From NCBI GenBank assembly GCA_951799425.1, contig OX637402.1:1054501-1118500 (forward strand): a stretch of DNA of 64,000 nt, given 5' to 3'. The notes beneath the pieces were generated by a model. That model was not told where the DNA came from. It did no database searches and saw only the letters and a list, made by a program, of their open reading frames with translations. This DNA is from Ilex aquifolium. Its lineage: Eukaryota > Streptophyta > Magnoliopsida > Aquifoliales > Aquifoliaceae. The position numbers and the translations under genes were made by a program. Shown here piece after piece: positions 1 to 12,346 of the stretch; within the stretch, counting starts at the first letter, position 1; every line of letters begins with the position of its first letter.

Positions 1-3000
1 TATGCCACCGAGTTCATATCCACTGATGCCATGAGGGCCAAGCGCTTTGAGCAGGGATTGAGGCCTGCCATCAGGGAGAAGCTTGTGGCACACAAGATCC
101 GGGAATATGGAGATCTTGTGGATAGAGCAGCACTAGTGGAGAGAGACACAGAGGATAATTTGAGGAGACAGAGCTTTGCGAGAGGAGGTCCTATACGGAC
201 TGGTGCTAGCAGCATTGGGGTGCAGAGAGCGGCACCGTACCGTCGTCCTGACCAGGCAGGAGGACAGAGACTCTTGAAAGCCCGAGGGGATGGAGCTACT
301 AAGACTTGTACAGGCACTGACCCACGTCAATGCTTTGCCTGTGGAGGTGTCGGGCACTTCAGACATAACTGTCCATCCTTTCCACCACGGACCAATCAAG
401 CGGCAGGACAAGGGCAAGCAACCCAGCCCCCACTACCGAGACAACCTCCACAGAGACCACAGCAGCAGAGACCCATAGGAGCTTTAGCCCCAGGCGGCGC
501 CACTCAGGGGAGAGTATTTGCTTTGACCCAAGCGGAGGAAGATGCCTCCAATGCCGTTGTGGAAGGTATCGTTCTTCTTTACAATTCTTGGGCCCGAATT
601 TTATTCGATCCCGGGGCAACTCATTCTTTTATAAGTACTGTGTATGCTACTAAATTGGGGTTGGGTTTCGAGAAACTAGAACATGCATTGAATGTTGACT
701 TGCCTACGGGAGAACAGTTGGGTACTAGTCGGGTTTGCAAGGGTTGCGTGCTTCGGATTGGGGAGCACGAATTGATTGTGGATTTGGTTGCTCTAAATAT
801 GAAGGGGTATGACGTTATATTCGGGATGGACTTGTTGTCCACTTTCCGGGCGATAATAGATTGTTTCCGCAAGCGGATTACATTTCAGTTACCAGGAGGG
901 GTAGTTTTCAGTTTTATCAATGACCGAAGTTCTTCCCATCCATTTCCAACTACGGGTAGTAAATTCTTGAAAGCTAAGGCGGGGAGCCATTTGAGTTTCT
1001 TAGCTAGCTTAATGGGAGATGATCGGGACAAACTTCCTACTGAAGTAGTGTTGATAGTATCGGACTTTCTAGATGTCTTCCCAGATGAATTACCAGGGTT
1101 ACCCCCACAAAGGGAGATTGAGTTCAGGATTGATCTCTACCCAGGAACCGAACCTATATCCATTGCTCCTTATCGGATGGCACCTTTGGAGTTGAAGGAG
1201 TTGAGGAAGCAATTAGATCATTTGTTGGCGATTGGGTTTATCCGTTTAAGTACTTCACCTTGGGGAGCCCCGGTCCTCTTTGTGAAGAAAACGGACGAGA
1301 CTCTACGGTTGTGCACGGATTACCGGAGGTTGAATCGGGTTACCGTGAATAATAAGTATCCGTTGCCAAGAATTGATGACTTATTTGATCAGTTGAAGGG
1401 TTCGAAGTATTACTCCAAGATTGATCTTCGCACGGGGTATCATCAGCTGCGGATTAAGGAGGAGGATATTCCTAAGACTGCTTTTCATACCCGGTATGGT
1501 CATTTCGAGTATACGGTGATGCCATTCGGATTGACTAATGCCCCCACAACCTTCATGGATTTGATGCACAGAGTCTTCCGGCCTTACCTCGATCAATTTG
1601 TCATTGTGTTTATTGATGACATATTGGTTTACTCACAGACTCAGGAGGAACATGCTCGTCATCTCTCTATTGTGCTACAAACATTGAGAGAACATAAATT
1701 ATATGCGAAGATGAGCAAGTGTGAGTTTTGGATGAAGGAAGTGAAGTTCCTTGGCCATGTTGTGTCCGAGCAAGGAGTAGCGGTTGATCCCGCAAAGATT
1801 GAGGTCGTGATGAAATGGGAACCACCAAAGAACGTGACGAAAGTACGGAGTTTCTTGGGGTTAGCCGGCTATTATCGTAGGTTTGTGGAAGGATTCTCCA
1901 AGCTTGCGATGCCGATGACTCACCTTACAAAGAAGGGAGAAAAATTCATGTGGACTCAAGCGTGTGAGCTAGCCTTTCGCACCTTGAAGGAGAAGTTGAC
2001 AACGGCGCCTATCCTCATTATTCCGAGTAGTGGGGAAGGATACGATGTGTACACCGATGCTTCACTACGAGGCTTGAGATGTGTGTTGATGCAAGGAGGG
2101 AAGGTGGTCGCTTATGGCTCGAGGCAACTCAAGGTTCATGAGCAGAATTACCCTACCCATGACTTAGAGCTTGCCGCTGTGGTGTTTGCTCTTAAGTTGT
2201 GGAGATGTTATTTATACGGGGAGAAATTTCAAGTGTTCTCGGACCATAAAAGCCTTAAGTATATCTTCACACAGAAAGACTTGAATCTCCGGCAGAGAAG
2301 GTGGATTGAGTACTTGGAAGATTATGAGTTCACGCTCAACTACCATCCGGGGAAGGCCAATGTAGTTGCCGATGCTCTTAGCAGGAAGTCTCGGGGTGAA
2401 ATCAATTCTCTTGCGGTAAATAGGTGGAAAATGATTGATGCATTGGAGGAGTACGATCTATGGGTGGATGGACCGGAGTATCAACCCTATATATTCAACC
2501 TTATAGCTCAACCGACGCTTCTGCAACGAGTGGTGGAGTTGCAATGCCTGGATTCGGAACTCGATTTGATTATAGCCCGATTGGAGAATGGAGAAGTGAT
2601 GGAAGGATGGTCTTGGAAGAATGGAGAGTTGAGATATGGGGAGAAGCTATGTGTTCCCAATGATTCGTCCCTAAAGGAGGAAATACTTGGAGAGTGTCAT
2701 CGCTCCAAGTTTGCTATCCACCCCGGTAGCACAAAGATGTATAGGGACATGAAGCGTCAATACTGGTGGAGGGGAATGAAGCGAGATGTGGCCAAGTATG
2801 TGGCAAAATGTGTGGTGTGCCAGCAAGTGAAGATTGAGCATCAAAGGCCAGGAGGAGTCCTACAGTCTTTGCCTATTCCAGAGTGGAAGTGGGATCACAT
2901 CACCATGGACTTCGTGTCGGGTTTACCACGGACGTTGCGTGGGCATAATGCAGTGTGTTTCATTGTGGATAGACTCACCAAGTCCGCTCACTTTTTGGGT

Positions 3001-3948
3001 ATGAAGACCACGGATACATTCGAGACCTTGAGCCAGCTGTATATCCGTGAGATAGTGAGATTACACGGCGTTCCGCTCTCGATCGTGTCGGATCGTGACT
3101 CTAGGTTTGTGGCGAGATTCTGGCAGAGTCTACAACAAGCGATGGGGACGGAGTTACATTTCAGTACGGCTTTTCATCCCCAAACGGATGGCCAATCCGA
3201 GAGGGTGATCCAGATTGTGGAGGATATGTTAAGCACTTGCGCGTTGGACTTCAAGGGGAGTTGGAGCGACCACTTACCGTTGGTGGAGTTTGCTTACAAC
3301 AGCAACTATCAGGAAAGTATTGGGATGGCACCGTATGAAGCATTGTATGGAAGACCATGCCGATCACCGACGTGTTGGTTAGAAGCCGGTGAGAGTAGTT
3401 TGTTGGGACCGGACATTGTTCGAGAAACTACGGAGAAGATTCAACTCATCCGAGAGAGGCTACGGACGGCGCAAAGTAGACAGAAGAGCTATGTGGACCA
3501 CAGACGAAGACCCTTAGAATTCAAGGTGGGAGACTACGTATTTCTCAAGGTGTCACCCAAGAAGATCGTGTTTCGATTCGGCAAGAAGGGGAAGCTAGCG
3601 CCAAGATATACCGGACCGTTTGAGATAATCAAAGCGATAGGCAAGGCGGCATATCAACTTCGACTACCAGCCCAGCTATCCGGAGTACATGATGTGTTCC
3701 ACGTGTCCATGTTGAGAAGGTGTCACTCGGATGCAACTCCAGTAGTGAACTTGGAGGAGATTGAAATCCAAGACGGAGCAACCTACGAAGAACAACCGGT
3801 AGAAATTATCGACACCAAGGAAAAAGTGCTTCGCAACAAAGTTATCAGATTGGTAAAGGTTCGGTGGCAACACCATGGAGTGGAGGAAGCTACATGGGAA
3901 CCGGAGAAAGAAATGCGGGAGAGGTATCCACTTTTGTTCGCTACTTGA
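1..3948 (+). CDS. gag-pol polyprotein of Tekay-type copy 1 (5' end off-window)
   Basis: The frame is open from base 1; the first ATG inside it is at 31, but the true start is upstream, since the matching gag of copy 2 begins about 0.6 kb earlier. Counting from the ATG at 31, a CCHC knuckle ([14 protein letters not shown]) lies near residue 101. The aspartic protease motif FDPGATHSF is near 192. Reverse transcriptase blocks [12 protein letters not shown] and VFIDDIL are near 463 and 527, then RNase H near 675. Integrase has a zinc-binding H/C cluster and catalytic blocks around 960 and 1020. The last 50 residues ([16 protein letters not shown]) resemble a chromodomain, which in this family guides integration to heterochromatin. 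Expected products are capsid and replication enzymes of the retrotransposon. Confidence 0.93.
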   Translation, partial: YATEFISTDAMRAKRFEQGLRPAIREKLVAHKIREYGDLVDRAALVERDTEDNLRRQSFARGGPIRTGASSIGVQRAAPYRRPDQAGGQRLLKARGDGATKTCTGTDPRQCFACGGVGHFRHNCPSFPPRTNQAAGQGQATQPPLPRQPPQRPQQQRPIGALAPGGATQGRVFALTQAEEDASNAVVEGIVLLYNSWARILFDPGATHSFISTVYATKLGLGFEKLEHALNVDLPTGEQLGTSRVCKGCVLRIGEHELIVDLVALNMKGYDVIFGMDLLSTFRAIIDCFRKRITFQLPGGVVFSFINDRSSSHPFPTTGSKFLKAKAGSHLSFLASLMGDDRDKLPTEVVLIVSDFLDVFPDELPGLPPQREIEFRIDLYPGTEPISIAPYRMAPLELKELRKQLDHLLAIGFIRLSTSPWGAPVLFVKKTDETLRLCTDYRRLNRVTVNNKYPLPRIDDLFDQLKGSKYYSKIDLRTGYHQLRIKEEDIPKTAFHTRYGHFEYTVMPFGLTNAPTTFMDLMHRVFRPYLDQFVIVFIDDILVYSQTQEEHARHLSIVLQTLREHKLYAKMSKCEFWMKEVKFLGHVVSEQGVAVDPAKIEVVMKWEPPKNVTKVRSFLGLAGYYRRFVEGFSKLAMPMTHLTKKGEKFMWTQACELAFRTLKEKLTTAPILIIPSSGEGYDVYTDASLRGLRCVLMQGGKVVAYGSRQLKVHEQNYPTHDLELAAVVFALKLWRCYLYGEKFQVFSDHKSLKYIFTQKDLNLRQRRWIEYLEDYEFTLNYHPGKANVVADALSRKSRGEINSLAVNRWKMIDALEEYDLWVDGPEYQPYIFNLIAQPTLLQRVVELQCLDSELDLIIARLENGEVMEGWSWKNGELRYGEKLCVPNDSSLKEEILGECHRSKFAIHPGSTKMYRDMKRQYWWRGMKRDVAKYVAKCVVCQQVKIEHQRPGGVLQSLPIPEWKWDHITMDFVSGLPRTLRGHNAVCFIVDRLTKSAHFLGMKTTDTFETLSQLYIREIVRLHGVPLSIVSDRDSRFVARFWQSLQQAMGTELHFSTAFHPQTDGQSERVIQIVEDMLSTCALDFKGSWSDHLPLVEFAYNSNYQESIGMAPYEALYGRPCRSPTCWLEAGESSLLGPDIVRETTEKIQLIRERLRTAQSRQKSYVDHRRRPLEFKVGDYVFLKVSPKKIVFRFGKKGKLAPRYTGPFEIIKAIGKAAYQLRLPAQLSGVHDVFHVSMLRRCHSDATPVVNLEEIEIQDGATYEEQPVEIIDTKEKVLRNKVIRLVKVRWQHHGVEEATWEPEKEMRERYPLLFAT

Positions 3949-3976
3949 GGTAAGTTTCGAGGACGAAACTTTCTTT

Positions 3977-3989
3977 AAGGGGGGTGGAT
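3977..3989 (+). other. polypurine tract of Tekay-type copy 1
   Basis: A purine run (AAGGGGGGTGGA) lies directly before the LTR start, where plus-strand DNA priming is expected. The preceding bases CGAGGACGAAACTTTCTTT recur almost exactly before the 3' LTR of the LARD-like element at about 32412-32430. Confidence 0.85.
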
Positions 3990-6387
3990 TGTAACACCCC
4001 GCATTTTTATTTTATATATATGTATATAGATATATAGTAAATAATTGTTGTAAAAATGTGGATATGTGTAAGGATGTAAGAATAAATTATATAGATTGTA
4101 ATAGTAGGAGAACGCTAGAGATAAATATGGATTTGGAAGTTGGAGTTTCCAAGACGATTAAACTTGGAAAGGGTGACTAGATGAATTTCTAAATATTTTT
4201 AGGTCAAAATAAGGTGTCCATTGAATCCGGAAGGTTGAACAACCTTGGGAGTGGTAATATGAGGTGTATTGGAAGTTAGGAAGTATTCCGGAGTGAAAAC
4301 ACACTTAGAGAAAATTTGGGTAAAAAGGAGTTGGGACACCTTCTAGTACTTTGGTCATAACTTTTTATCCTTAAGTCCAATTGATCTGAAATTTTTACAG
4401 TAGATATCAGACATCTAGGGCTACAAAAGTGTGTCTTATGGAAATTTTCCAATTCAACCTCTAAATGGGTCAAAACTGCCCTGGAAGTTGCAGCAGACAA
4501 AGTGTACCGGTACTGGGTACCAGTACCATACAGTACCGGTACTGTGTACCGGTACTTCGACTCCAGAAGGTTTGGGGTACCGGTACTGAGTACCGGTACC
4601 ATTCAGTACCGGTACTGGGTACCGGTACCATACAGTACCGGTACGATCCGTCTGACGCCCGCCGAACAGCAAAAATCGGGATTTTGGTGTTTTAAAACAC
4701 CCTTTTTAGCCTCATTTGCCCCATTTCTTCATCTCCCTCTCACCCTAACCCTCCTAGAAACCCTTAGAGAGAAAGAGAGAAAGATAAAACTCAAGATCAA
4801 AAGGAAAGACAAAGGGTTCACAAGTGATCCAAAACTCAAACCCTAGGTTTCTTCAAGAGCATAAGGTAGGGGATTTCTTCCTAATCTCTTACATTGAGGC
4901 TAGGGTTTATGTATATATATATGTTTTCCACTCTCATCCTTATATAAATGATAAGAAATACATGATTCTTGTTCCTCTTGAAATAAATGCCATGTTTTGA
5001 ACATTGTGATGGTTGGGTAACTATTAAATTTCTCTTTTTCATCTTCAAACCTTGGTTCTAAAGAGAAATGAACTTTTCCCTCTATTTTTCCTTGGTATTG
5101 CTTTCAAAACTTTAGTGTTTGATATTGTACACCAAAATATTAATTATGATGATCTCTTGCTCATTTTCTTCCATCATATTATGAAACATTATATTAGAAA
5201 TTGTGGAATTTGGTAATTCCTTGAAATGTTGATGAATTGAGAATATTTTGGTTTCCTCAATTGTATGGTTGTTGTGAGGGACTTGGATTGCCTTCGAGAG
5301 ATGCCGTAGAGTGTTAAAGGTTAGTCTACCTCAGTGGGGGTGAGATGGTTTCCTAGCACTTGTAGTGGGTTGTCATTTGGTAATGAAACCACTATCGTTC
5401 ACTGGAGTTCGAACAAGGGATAGTATACTTTTCCTGGGAAGGGACTCGTCACTGCCATTGGGATGGTAGACGCCCTTTCCTAAAATGCTTGGGAATGTGA
5501 TTGTGATTGGTGGACTAGGTATAATCGTTGGGTAGATTCATGAGAAGCAATCAACATACATGGTACGGGGATGAACCAATATACTTGGGATGATAAGTTG
5601 GAACGTCTTGGCCGGTGCATTGGTATGGGACAATGCATCGGAAGACGCCCTTCCGAATTGGCCTAACTTTGGACACGGTGCATTGTTGTTCAATGTATTT
5701 GATTCTTTTACTTGATTGTTGTTATGGCTTAAACTTGAGATCTATTTAAAATATCCTGCTTCTCCTTCAAAATGGTATATATGCTATTTGTGAAAATGAG
5801 ACCAACCGTTTTATATGCTTTTCTAAACCTTGTTTGAGTTTGGGAAGATTTTGCTACAGAGCTTCGTGCTCATCCCCTACAATTAATATTTTTCAGATTT
5901 AGCTTTAGAGGAGGAGCTCGGTGTGAATGAGCCAGGCCTTGGGGAAGCTTCCTTAGAGGGGTACCTAGATCCCGAATGGGACATCTAGAGATATAGCTTA
6001 TTTTGTTCTAGACTAGGAGATTTATTTCTGAACAATGTAAAATCTAGATTCTTTTGAAACTGCGCTGCGATATATTCATGTAATTCCTTTGGGGAATGTA
6101 ATTGCCATATCTGGCCTATTCTTTTGGGATAATGTTAAGGATAGTATAGATGGTAAATAGAAATTTTATTGTTATTGGATGGTTAAACGGACCCTGTGTG
6201 GTCAAGTTAATAGAATTGAACAGGTTGTGATTTTTGGGTGGAGCTTCCTGTACAAAGGAGACTCTGCCCAAATTTTGTTAAAATTAAGAATGTTTTTTTT
6301 TATTCGATGGATATATATTTAGTTGCTCTCATGACATGAATGGTTTCATAGTGTAATGCCGTCCAGGGTGTGTTTTGGGGCGTTACA
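3990..6387 (+). repeat. 3' LTR of Tekay-type copy 1
   Basis: The 2,398-bp LTR begins TGTAACACCCC and ends GGGGCGTTACA, so the ends form the inverted repeat TGTAA/TTACA. Its last 630 bases closely match the end of the 5' LTR of copy 2 (36988-39084), while the first third is clearly different. It carries an array of TACCGGTA palindromes at 4502-4645. Confidence 0.92.
4502..4645 (+). repeat. TACCGGTAC palindrome array in LTR promoter region
   Basis: Eight exact copies of TACCGGTA and one variant (TACCAGTA) occur in about 144 bases, some only 7-10 bases apart. Each unit is a perfect palindrome with a central CG. It sits in U3 at the same relative place as arrays of other palindromes in related LTRs of this window. 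No clean TATAAATA follows it in this LTR. Confidence 0.9.
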
Positions 6388-6737
6388 ATTATTGAGAATT
6401 TGGTATACAAATTTGGTGAGAAGCTTTAACCGGAAGACCTTCCCATATCAACTTTAAAATTGGACCTTAATCGCATCTCCATGAACTGTCTTTATTGCTC
6501 TTATTGGCCTTTTTGCTGCACAAACGTGAAGTAGATTAACTAATGCTTAGATTTAAAGTGTTTTTTAATCTATATTTTTTTTAATATCTCATAACACGAG
6601 AGATGCCAAAATATTGCTACCTTTTTGTTTTGGGTGGAATAAATTACAAAACGAAATGAAATTTAAAACTATGGTACATACCCAATGAAAAAACAACTAA
6701 ATAGAATTCACTATATGTTAAAATACAATAGGAAGGA
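6388..6737. other. unassigned AT-rich sequence
   Basis: AT-rich sequence between the Tekay-type LTR and the Helitron 3' end. No coding similarity, terminal repeats or RNA gene was recognised. It is probably older flanking DNA. Confidence 0.5.
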
Positions 6738-6767
6738 CTAGCAATTGACCGTGCCTAATGGCACGGT
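6738..6767 (-). other. Helitron 3' terminal hairpin and CTAG
   Basis: On the plus strand, CTAG at 6738-6741 is separated by 6 bases from an inverted repeat ACCGTGCC (6748-6755) / GGCACGGT (6760-6767) with a 4-base loop. Read on the minus strand this is a hairpin followed by CTAG, the usual Helitron end signal. Confidence 0.88.
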
Positions 6768-9700
6768 GTTACACGTAAATTAGTTACAAATATTTTCTCA
6801 TACATAAATGTAAAGTAAAATACAACATTTTAGTAAACGATGAAAAAAATGAATCCGCTAATATTTTTTACAACATCAACCTACATGCATAGCATATATA
6901 AATACAAATTGTTACGCCACAAAAATTATGTTATAACTACTGAAACATAATAATTCAAACATCTAAACAAATATATCAGTTGCCAATATTCAATGTTCTA
7001 TTTTTTATTCAAAATCCACGATTTCAACATTCATAATCAACTTTATCTAAATAATAATAGAATTCATAACTAATAGAATGAAAATTACAAAAATACTCCC
7101 ACAAATAAACTAAGTCTGCAGATGTTGTCAAATGACCAAATATAACTATCAGAAATTCAACTGACTTCCAAAAAATACGACCTAAAAAAAAAAATTAAAT
7201 AAAATATTTTAATAGTAGTACTCACCTTACACCTGAACAAAATAAAATATTGAGCAAAACTCAATGAACAGTGCCAAGTCTTAATATCAATCCATATCAC
7301 CAATGCCAAAAAATTAAATCTTATATTAAAATTCAAAACAAAACGCACCTTGCACCTGAACAAAATAAATACTTTAATAACACCAAATCACCCCAATGCA
7401 GTGAATTTTCAGCGAGAAGAATCCAATTCATCGAACTCTCGAACCCAAATTACAAAAAACTTGTCCACCCAAAACCAATATTGTTATAAACAAAAGGAAT
7501 GATATAATATCAACAGATGAAAGATAGGTGAAATGACTACAGTCTACGAAAATTAGCTTATAATTATCTCAACCGCAACAAAAACTCACAACAAAACTTC
7601 GGCGTGATTTTTAAAATAGGAAAAACAGTGCAATAACACCCCAATATATATATCAAGGAAAACAGTACAATAAATAGGAAAAAAACTTAAAATCTTGTGG
7701 TTTAAAATGTCCAACTACGGACTAGTATAATATTGTGGTAGACAAAAACACTTGGCCTTCCACATTAAGCTAACATGCTACTTAAAAAAAAGACAGATAT
7801 ATGTAGGTGAAGTAATTTATGGTGGTGAATTAGATCGAGAGAGTCAACTCAGAAAGGAAAAAGTGCAGTAGCTTCAGCGGCATGCAGAATATTGGCCGAA
7901 GAGCTCTTTGAAATGCAGTTTCTAGCTCCTCGGGCCCAGATCATTTAAGGTATCCACATTCCCCCTCTTCTCACAACAACAAAAAAAAAGAGACAAAAAG
8001 GGGGAGCTCTCAGGCTCGACTCAATTGATACCAGAACACAAAGATCCTTCAATCTTATGGGTCTTATTGTTTGCTTCCTTTACTTTTGTTAAAAATATGT
8101 ATTATTGAAGGACTACATGTCTGTGTTAGGTGCTAACAACTACATGTCTGTGTGGTTTGAGTGAGCATGGTCATCATCAAAACAGAAAAAAAAAAAAAAA
8201 CAGAACATGTCTGTTAATAGGGGTGTCCATAGGCCGAGCTGGGCCTGGGTAGTATAGGCCCAAGCCCTTGCCCAAGTGAGTTATCGGGCGGGTCGGGCCG
8301 GGCTTCGGGTAGTGGTAGGCTACCTGCAGCCCACTTGTGAGCCTATTGGGAGGGCTTGCTGGGCGGGCCTACTTGCGGGCTTTTTTAAATACATCTTATT
8401 TAAAAATAATGAATATTTTTGTAACTTAATATTTGTGTAAATTATATTTTTTAATCAAAAGTAAAATCAAAATGGATAAAAATAAAATAATGAACTACAT
8501 CCAATAGAATGAATAAATCCTAACTAGGTTGACATCTACTAAATTATCTGTCATTTGCATTGCTCTACCAATTAAAATTTATATGCTTAATACATGGAAA
8601 AGAAAATAATACATTGTTTATAATATCTAAATTTTTAAAACTTCAAATTTCGATATTGGGAGACTTATTTCAAAGTTTCAAATTTAATGGTCTAAAAGTA
8701 TAATTTTTTTTCAAAAGAAGGGTGGGTGGGTGGGTTGGGCTTGCGGGCGGGCTTGTGGGCCGGTCTTTTTAAGGATATTGGACTCGGGCTCGGGCGGGCC
8801 AACTTGTAACGCCCCAAAACACACCGTAGACGGCATTACATACTAAAACCATTTACATCATGAGAGCACTAATATCATCCATAAATAAATTAAACTTCAT
8901 TCATCATCCATAAAATATTTACATCATTATCCAAAAGAATATGCCCAACCATGGCATTTACATCTCAAAAGTTAATTAAAGTAGCACAGCGGAATAGCAA
9001 AAGAAACTAGACCTTACAGTGTCCAAAAGAATAACCTAGTCTAGTACAAAAGAAGATACATCTCTACATATCCACCTCGGGATCAAGGTTCCCCTCGAGT
9101 GGAGCCTCCCAATGCCCTGACTCGTCGATGCCGAGATCCTCCTCTAGCACCAAATCTGAAAAATGTAATTTGTAGGGGATGAGCACGAAGCTCTGTAGCA
9201 AAATCTTCCCAAACTCAAACAAGGTTTAGAAAAGCATATAAAACGGTTGGTCTCATTTTCACAAATAGCATATATACCATTTTGAAGGAAAAACAGGATA
9301 TTTTAAATAGATCTCAAGTTTAAATGTTCGCAATAATTTAAATGAACCGTAAAACTCAGTCACAATTAACACCATAACCATTTCCAACAGGTCCTTGTGG
9401 AGTCCCATACCTCCCCAAACACTTGTTGGAAACCATTCCGTAACAATAATAATAATCTCAGGTTCTTATGTATATTGATTCATCCCCGTACCATGTATGT
9501 TGATTGCTTCTCATGAATCTACCCAACGACTATACCTAGTCCACCTATTTACATCATAATCACAAGCACTATAGGAAAGGGCGTCTACCATCCCAATGGC
9601 AGTGACGAGTCCCTTCCTAGGAAAAGTATACTATCCCTTGTTCGAACTCCAGTGAACGATAGTGGTTTCATTACCAAATGACAACCCACTACAAGTGCTA

Positions 9701-10478
9701 GGAAACCATCTCACCCCCCACTGGGGTAGACTAACCTCTAACACTCTACGGCATCTCTCGAAGGCAATCCAAGTCCCTCACAACAACCATACAATTGAGG
9801 AAACCAACATATTCTCAATTCATCAACATTTCAAGGAATTATCAAATTCCACAATTTCTAATATAATGTTTCATAATATAATGGAAGAAAATGAGCAAGA
9901 GATCATCATAAGTAACATTTTGGTGTACAATATCAAACACTAGAGTTTTGAAAGCAATACCAAGGAAAAATAGAGGGAAAAGTCCATTTCTCTTTAAAAC
10001 CAAGGTTTGAAGATGAAAAAGAGAAATTTAATAGTTACCCAACCATCACAATGTTCAAAGCATGGCATTTATTTCAAGAGGAACAAGAATCATGTATTTC
10101 TTATCATGTATATAAGGATGAGAGTGAAAAACATATATATATACATAAACCCTAGCCTCAATGTAAGAGATTAGGAAGAAATCCCCTACCTCTTAGTTGT
10201 AGCTTCAATCTAAAACTCAAGCTTCAAAATCTTCCTATTCTCCTTCCTTTTTCCTCTTAATTTCGTCCTCCTAGGGTTTCAAGAGGTTTGGGTGAGAGTG
10301 ATTGAAGAATAGAAGAAAAGAAATGGGTGGGGAAGTGAGATTTTTGAGAAATCTAGGGTTTGATCTTCACAAATGATGTAAATCTCTCTCTTGGATGTGT
10401 TTTTCTCTTCCTCTCTTCTCCTCTTAAGCTATCTAGGGTTTGGAGTGGTGTAATGAAGGCTAAGGAGGTGAGAGGATG

Positions 10479-10486
10479 TATTTATA
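10479..10486 (-). promoter_or_regulatory. TATA box of the reversed solo LTR
   Basis: TATAAATA on the minus strand, about 50 bases downstream of the palindrome array in the LTR's own direction. Its context (CCCACTATAAATACA) is shared with the LTRs at 33225 and 36988. Confidence 0.7.
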
Positions 10487-10538
10487 GTGGGGGAAAAATC
10501 AAGGGTTCGCGAACAGAAAAATTCGGATTTTTACAGTG

Positions 10539-10685
10539 GCTACCGGTAGCTGATTTTGGCTACCGGTAGCTGATTTTGGCTACCGGTAGCTCGGACACAC
10601 GGGACCCTCGACTACCGGTTGGCTACCGGTAGCTGATCTTTACTGGACCATTGGCTACCGGTAGCTGATTTTGGCTACCGGTAGT
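10539..10685 (-). repeat. GCTACCGGTAGC palindrome array
   Basis: Six full TACCGGTA units (starts 10541, 10561, 10581, 10624, 10656, 10676) and one half unit, mostly in the extended palindrome GCTACCGGTAGC and partly spaced at exactly 20 bases. It occupies the position just upstream of the LTR TATA box. Confidence 0.9.
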
Positions 10686-12143
10686 CACTACCCAGATTTT
10701 CTACTTCTACTTCCAATGAATTTTTGACCCATTTAGAGGTCGAATTGAAAAATTTTCATGAGATACACTTTTGTAGACCTAGATGTCTACTATCTACTGT
10801 AAAAATTTCAGATCAATTGGACTTAAGAATAAAAAGTTATGGCCAAAATACTAAGCAGTGTCCAAAATCTTAAATTCCCAAATTTTCTCTAAAATGTGTT
10901 TTAACTCCAAAATACCTCCTAACTTCTAATACACCTCATATTACCTCTCCCAAGGTTTTTCGACCTTCCGGACTCAATGGAAACCTTATTTTGACCTAAA
11001 AAACCTTTAGAAACTTGTCTATTCACCCTTTCCAAGTTTAAACATCTTCGAAGCTTAACTTCCCAATCAATTCGCATCTCTAGTTTTTATTCCTATCGTC
11101 ACTACTCATATCCATGTTTTTACAACAATTATTTACTATGTATATCTATATACATATCTATAAAAGAAAAATATGGGGTGTTACACAACTATTAGACCTA
11201 TCGGGTTTCGGGTCTATTTTTTTCGAGCCGGGTAACGGGACCCGTGGGTAACCCGGCCCATGGACACCCCTATCTGTTAACAATATGGGCCAAAACACGT
11301 ATCCCCAACTAAAAAAAAAATCATCTCAAAAATAGAAAAAAAAACATTAGAACATATATATACACCCATTTAGATTTCCAAATAGTAAAGACTATTCACA
11401 ACAACCAAAAATCATAAGGATGGAATTAAATATCTCAGACCCAATTCAAAATTTTCAAAACCCCCAATTCGGCAAGAGGGTGAGACCGATAGAGAGAGAG
11501 GGGGGACGTTGGGGGGAGCAGAGAGCTTGAGGGAAGGAAGACATACCTGGGGAGAAAGAGGCAACAACGACTAAAGGGAGAGAGACCCAAGAAGGCAGGG
11601 AGGGAGAGCATGCAAAGCGGCTGAAGGGTTCTTGACTCTGTATTTGGGAAGCCATTAGGACATAAATTGGGTGGGTTTTTTTTTCTGAGATTTGCATTAA
11701 GTTTGGAAAGCCAAATTTAGGGGATCTTGAGTATGATTTTGGGAAGCTATGAGTTGGGTGGGAAATTAGGGAATGAAATTTAGAGATGGGGAAAAGGGGA
11801 GAGAAACAGTAGCTCTGCAAAAGCAAAAAAGTGTGAATTAAGTGAGAAATAAATTAGGCAATGAATTTCGGAGAGAGAAAGAGAGAGGGAGAGACCAAAG
11901 ATATTAGAAAAATTAGGCTGGCCAGTTAATGAAAGTAAATATTTAGGCCATCAATTTCAGAAAGTAAAATTTTTAATTCATTACGGTAAATGTGGTACGT
12001 TGGATCGAAACGATCTGAGACGTCAATAGGTTGAGACAGTTTGAAATAACATTGTCTGTTGGATGATGTCTTTTTTGGTTATAAAACGATCTGAGCCGCT
12101 TTTTGTCTCCAAAATTTAAAATCGTTGTACTTTATTATATAGA

Positions 12144-12341
12144 TAGCAAAAGCAAAACATATATAACGTCCTGATCAAAGACATTGGAACCAACCCATAG
12201 AGTCTTTGGAATTCAAGATTCAATACCAATTATGGACTTCCACTCTAAAAAGAATTCATTCTGCGTCAACCTGGAGAGTATGATATATACATAAAAGATT
12301 AAAAGGGGTGTGAAGTTGTAAATGCATCAATAACATTGATT
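12144..12341. other. short unassigned segment between Helitron and chromovirus
   Basis: About 200 bases of AT-rich sequence with no recognised feature. Before the chromovirus inserted, it was continuous with the sequence now starting at 19233. Confidence 0.5.
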
Positions 12342-12346
12342 GAAAG

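Larger units (their letters stand above)
1..6387 (+). mobile_element. Tekay/Del-type chromovirus (Ty3/Gypsy), copy 1, 3' part
   Basis: The left end lies outside the window. Visible parts in order are the end of gag with a zinc knuckle, protease, reverse transcriptase, RNase H, integrase with a C-terminal chromodomain, a polypurine tract and the 3' LTR. The terminal chromodomain and part order place it in the chromovirus branch, most like Tekay/Del. The visible coding part is one open frame, so this copy looks whole as far as it can be seen and is probably young. The 5 bases after the LTR (6388-6392, ATTAT) would be the target duplication, but the partner is off-window. Confidence 0.93.
8805..11185 (-). 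mobile_element. solo LTR (Tekay-like), reversed, in the hAT element
   Basis: The 2,381-bp unit starts TGTAACGCCCC and ends GGGGTGTTACA on the plus strand and is flanked by the 5-bp duplication CAACT (8800-8804, 11186-11190). No internal region is present, so it is a solo LTR left by recombination between two LTRs. It is most like the solo LTR at 33225-35596, sharing the GCTACCGGTAGC array and the sequence around it. Confidence 0.92.
8218..11272. mobile_element. non-autonomous hAT element interrupted by a solo LTR
   Basis: Termini TAGGGGTGTCCATAGGCC and its near-perfect inverse GGCCCATGGACACCCCTA form the terminal inverted repeats. They are flanked by the 8-bp direct repeat TCTGTTAA (8210-8217 and 11273-11280), the duplication length made by hAT transposases. 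Subterminal regions are rich in GGGC/GCCC words, common in plant hAT non-autonomous elements. Without the inserted LTR the element is about 670 bp and has no transposase coding. It sits inside the Helitron 6738-12143 and is therefore younger than it. Confidence 0.88.
6738..12143 (-). mobile_element. non-autonomous Helitron with nested hAT element and solo LTR
   Basis: Read on the minus strand it starts TCTATATAATAAAG at 12143, preceded by A. It ends with an 8-bp-stem hairpin and CTAG at 6738, followed by T. A|TC...CTAG|T is the Helitron signature. Without the nested hAT element and its duplication it is about 2.3 kb. No Rep or helicase coding is visible, so it would have moved with help from an autonomous relative. 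Its 5' 600 bases resemble those ending at 20301, including a shared CCAGGTATGTCTTCC block (minus strand, around 11536-11550). Confidence 0.85.

Noticed and set aside
7865-7955. Exon-like stretch reading AVASAACRILAEELFEMQF, followed by a possible splice donor
   Set aside because: Short, antisense to the Helitron, and I could not tie it to any family. Possible captured exon, but not supportable.
11455-11826. 123-codon minus-strand open frame in the Helitron
   Set aside because: Ser/Pro/Leu-rich from pyrimidine tracts, no known motif. It probably reflects the pyrimidine-rich leader.
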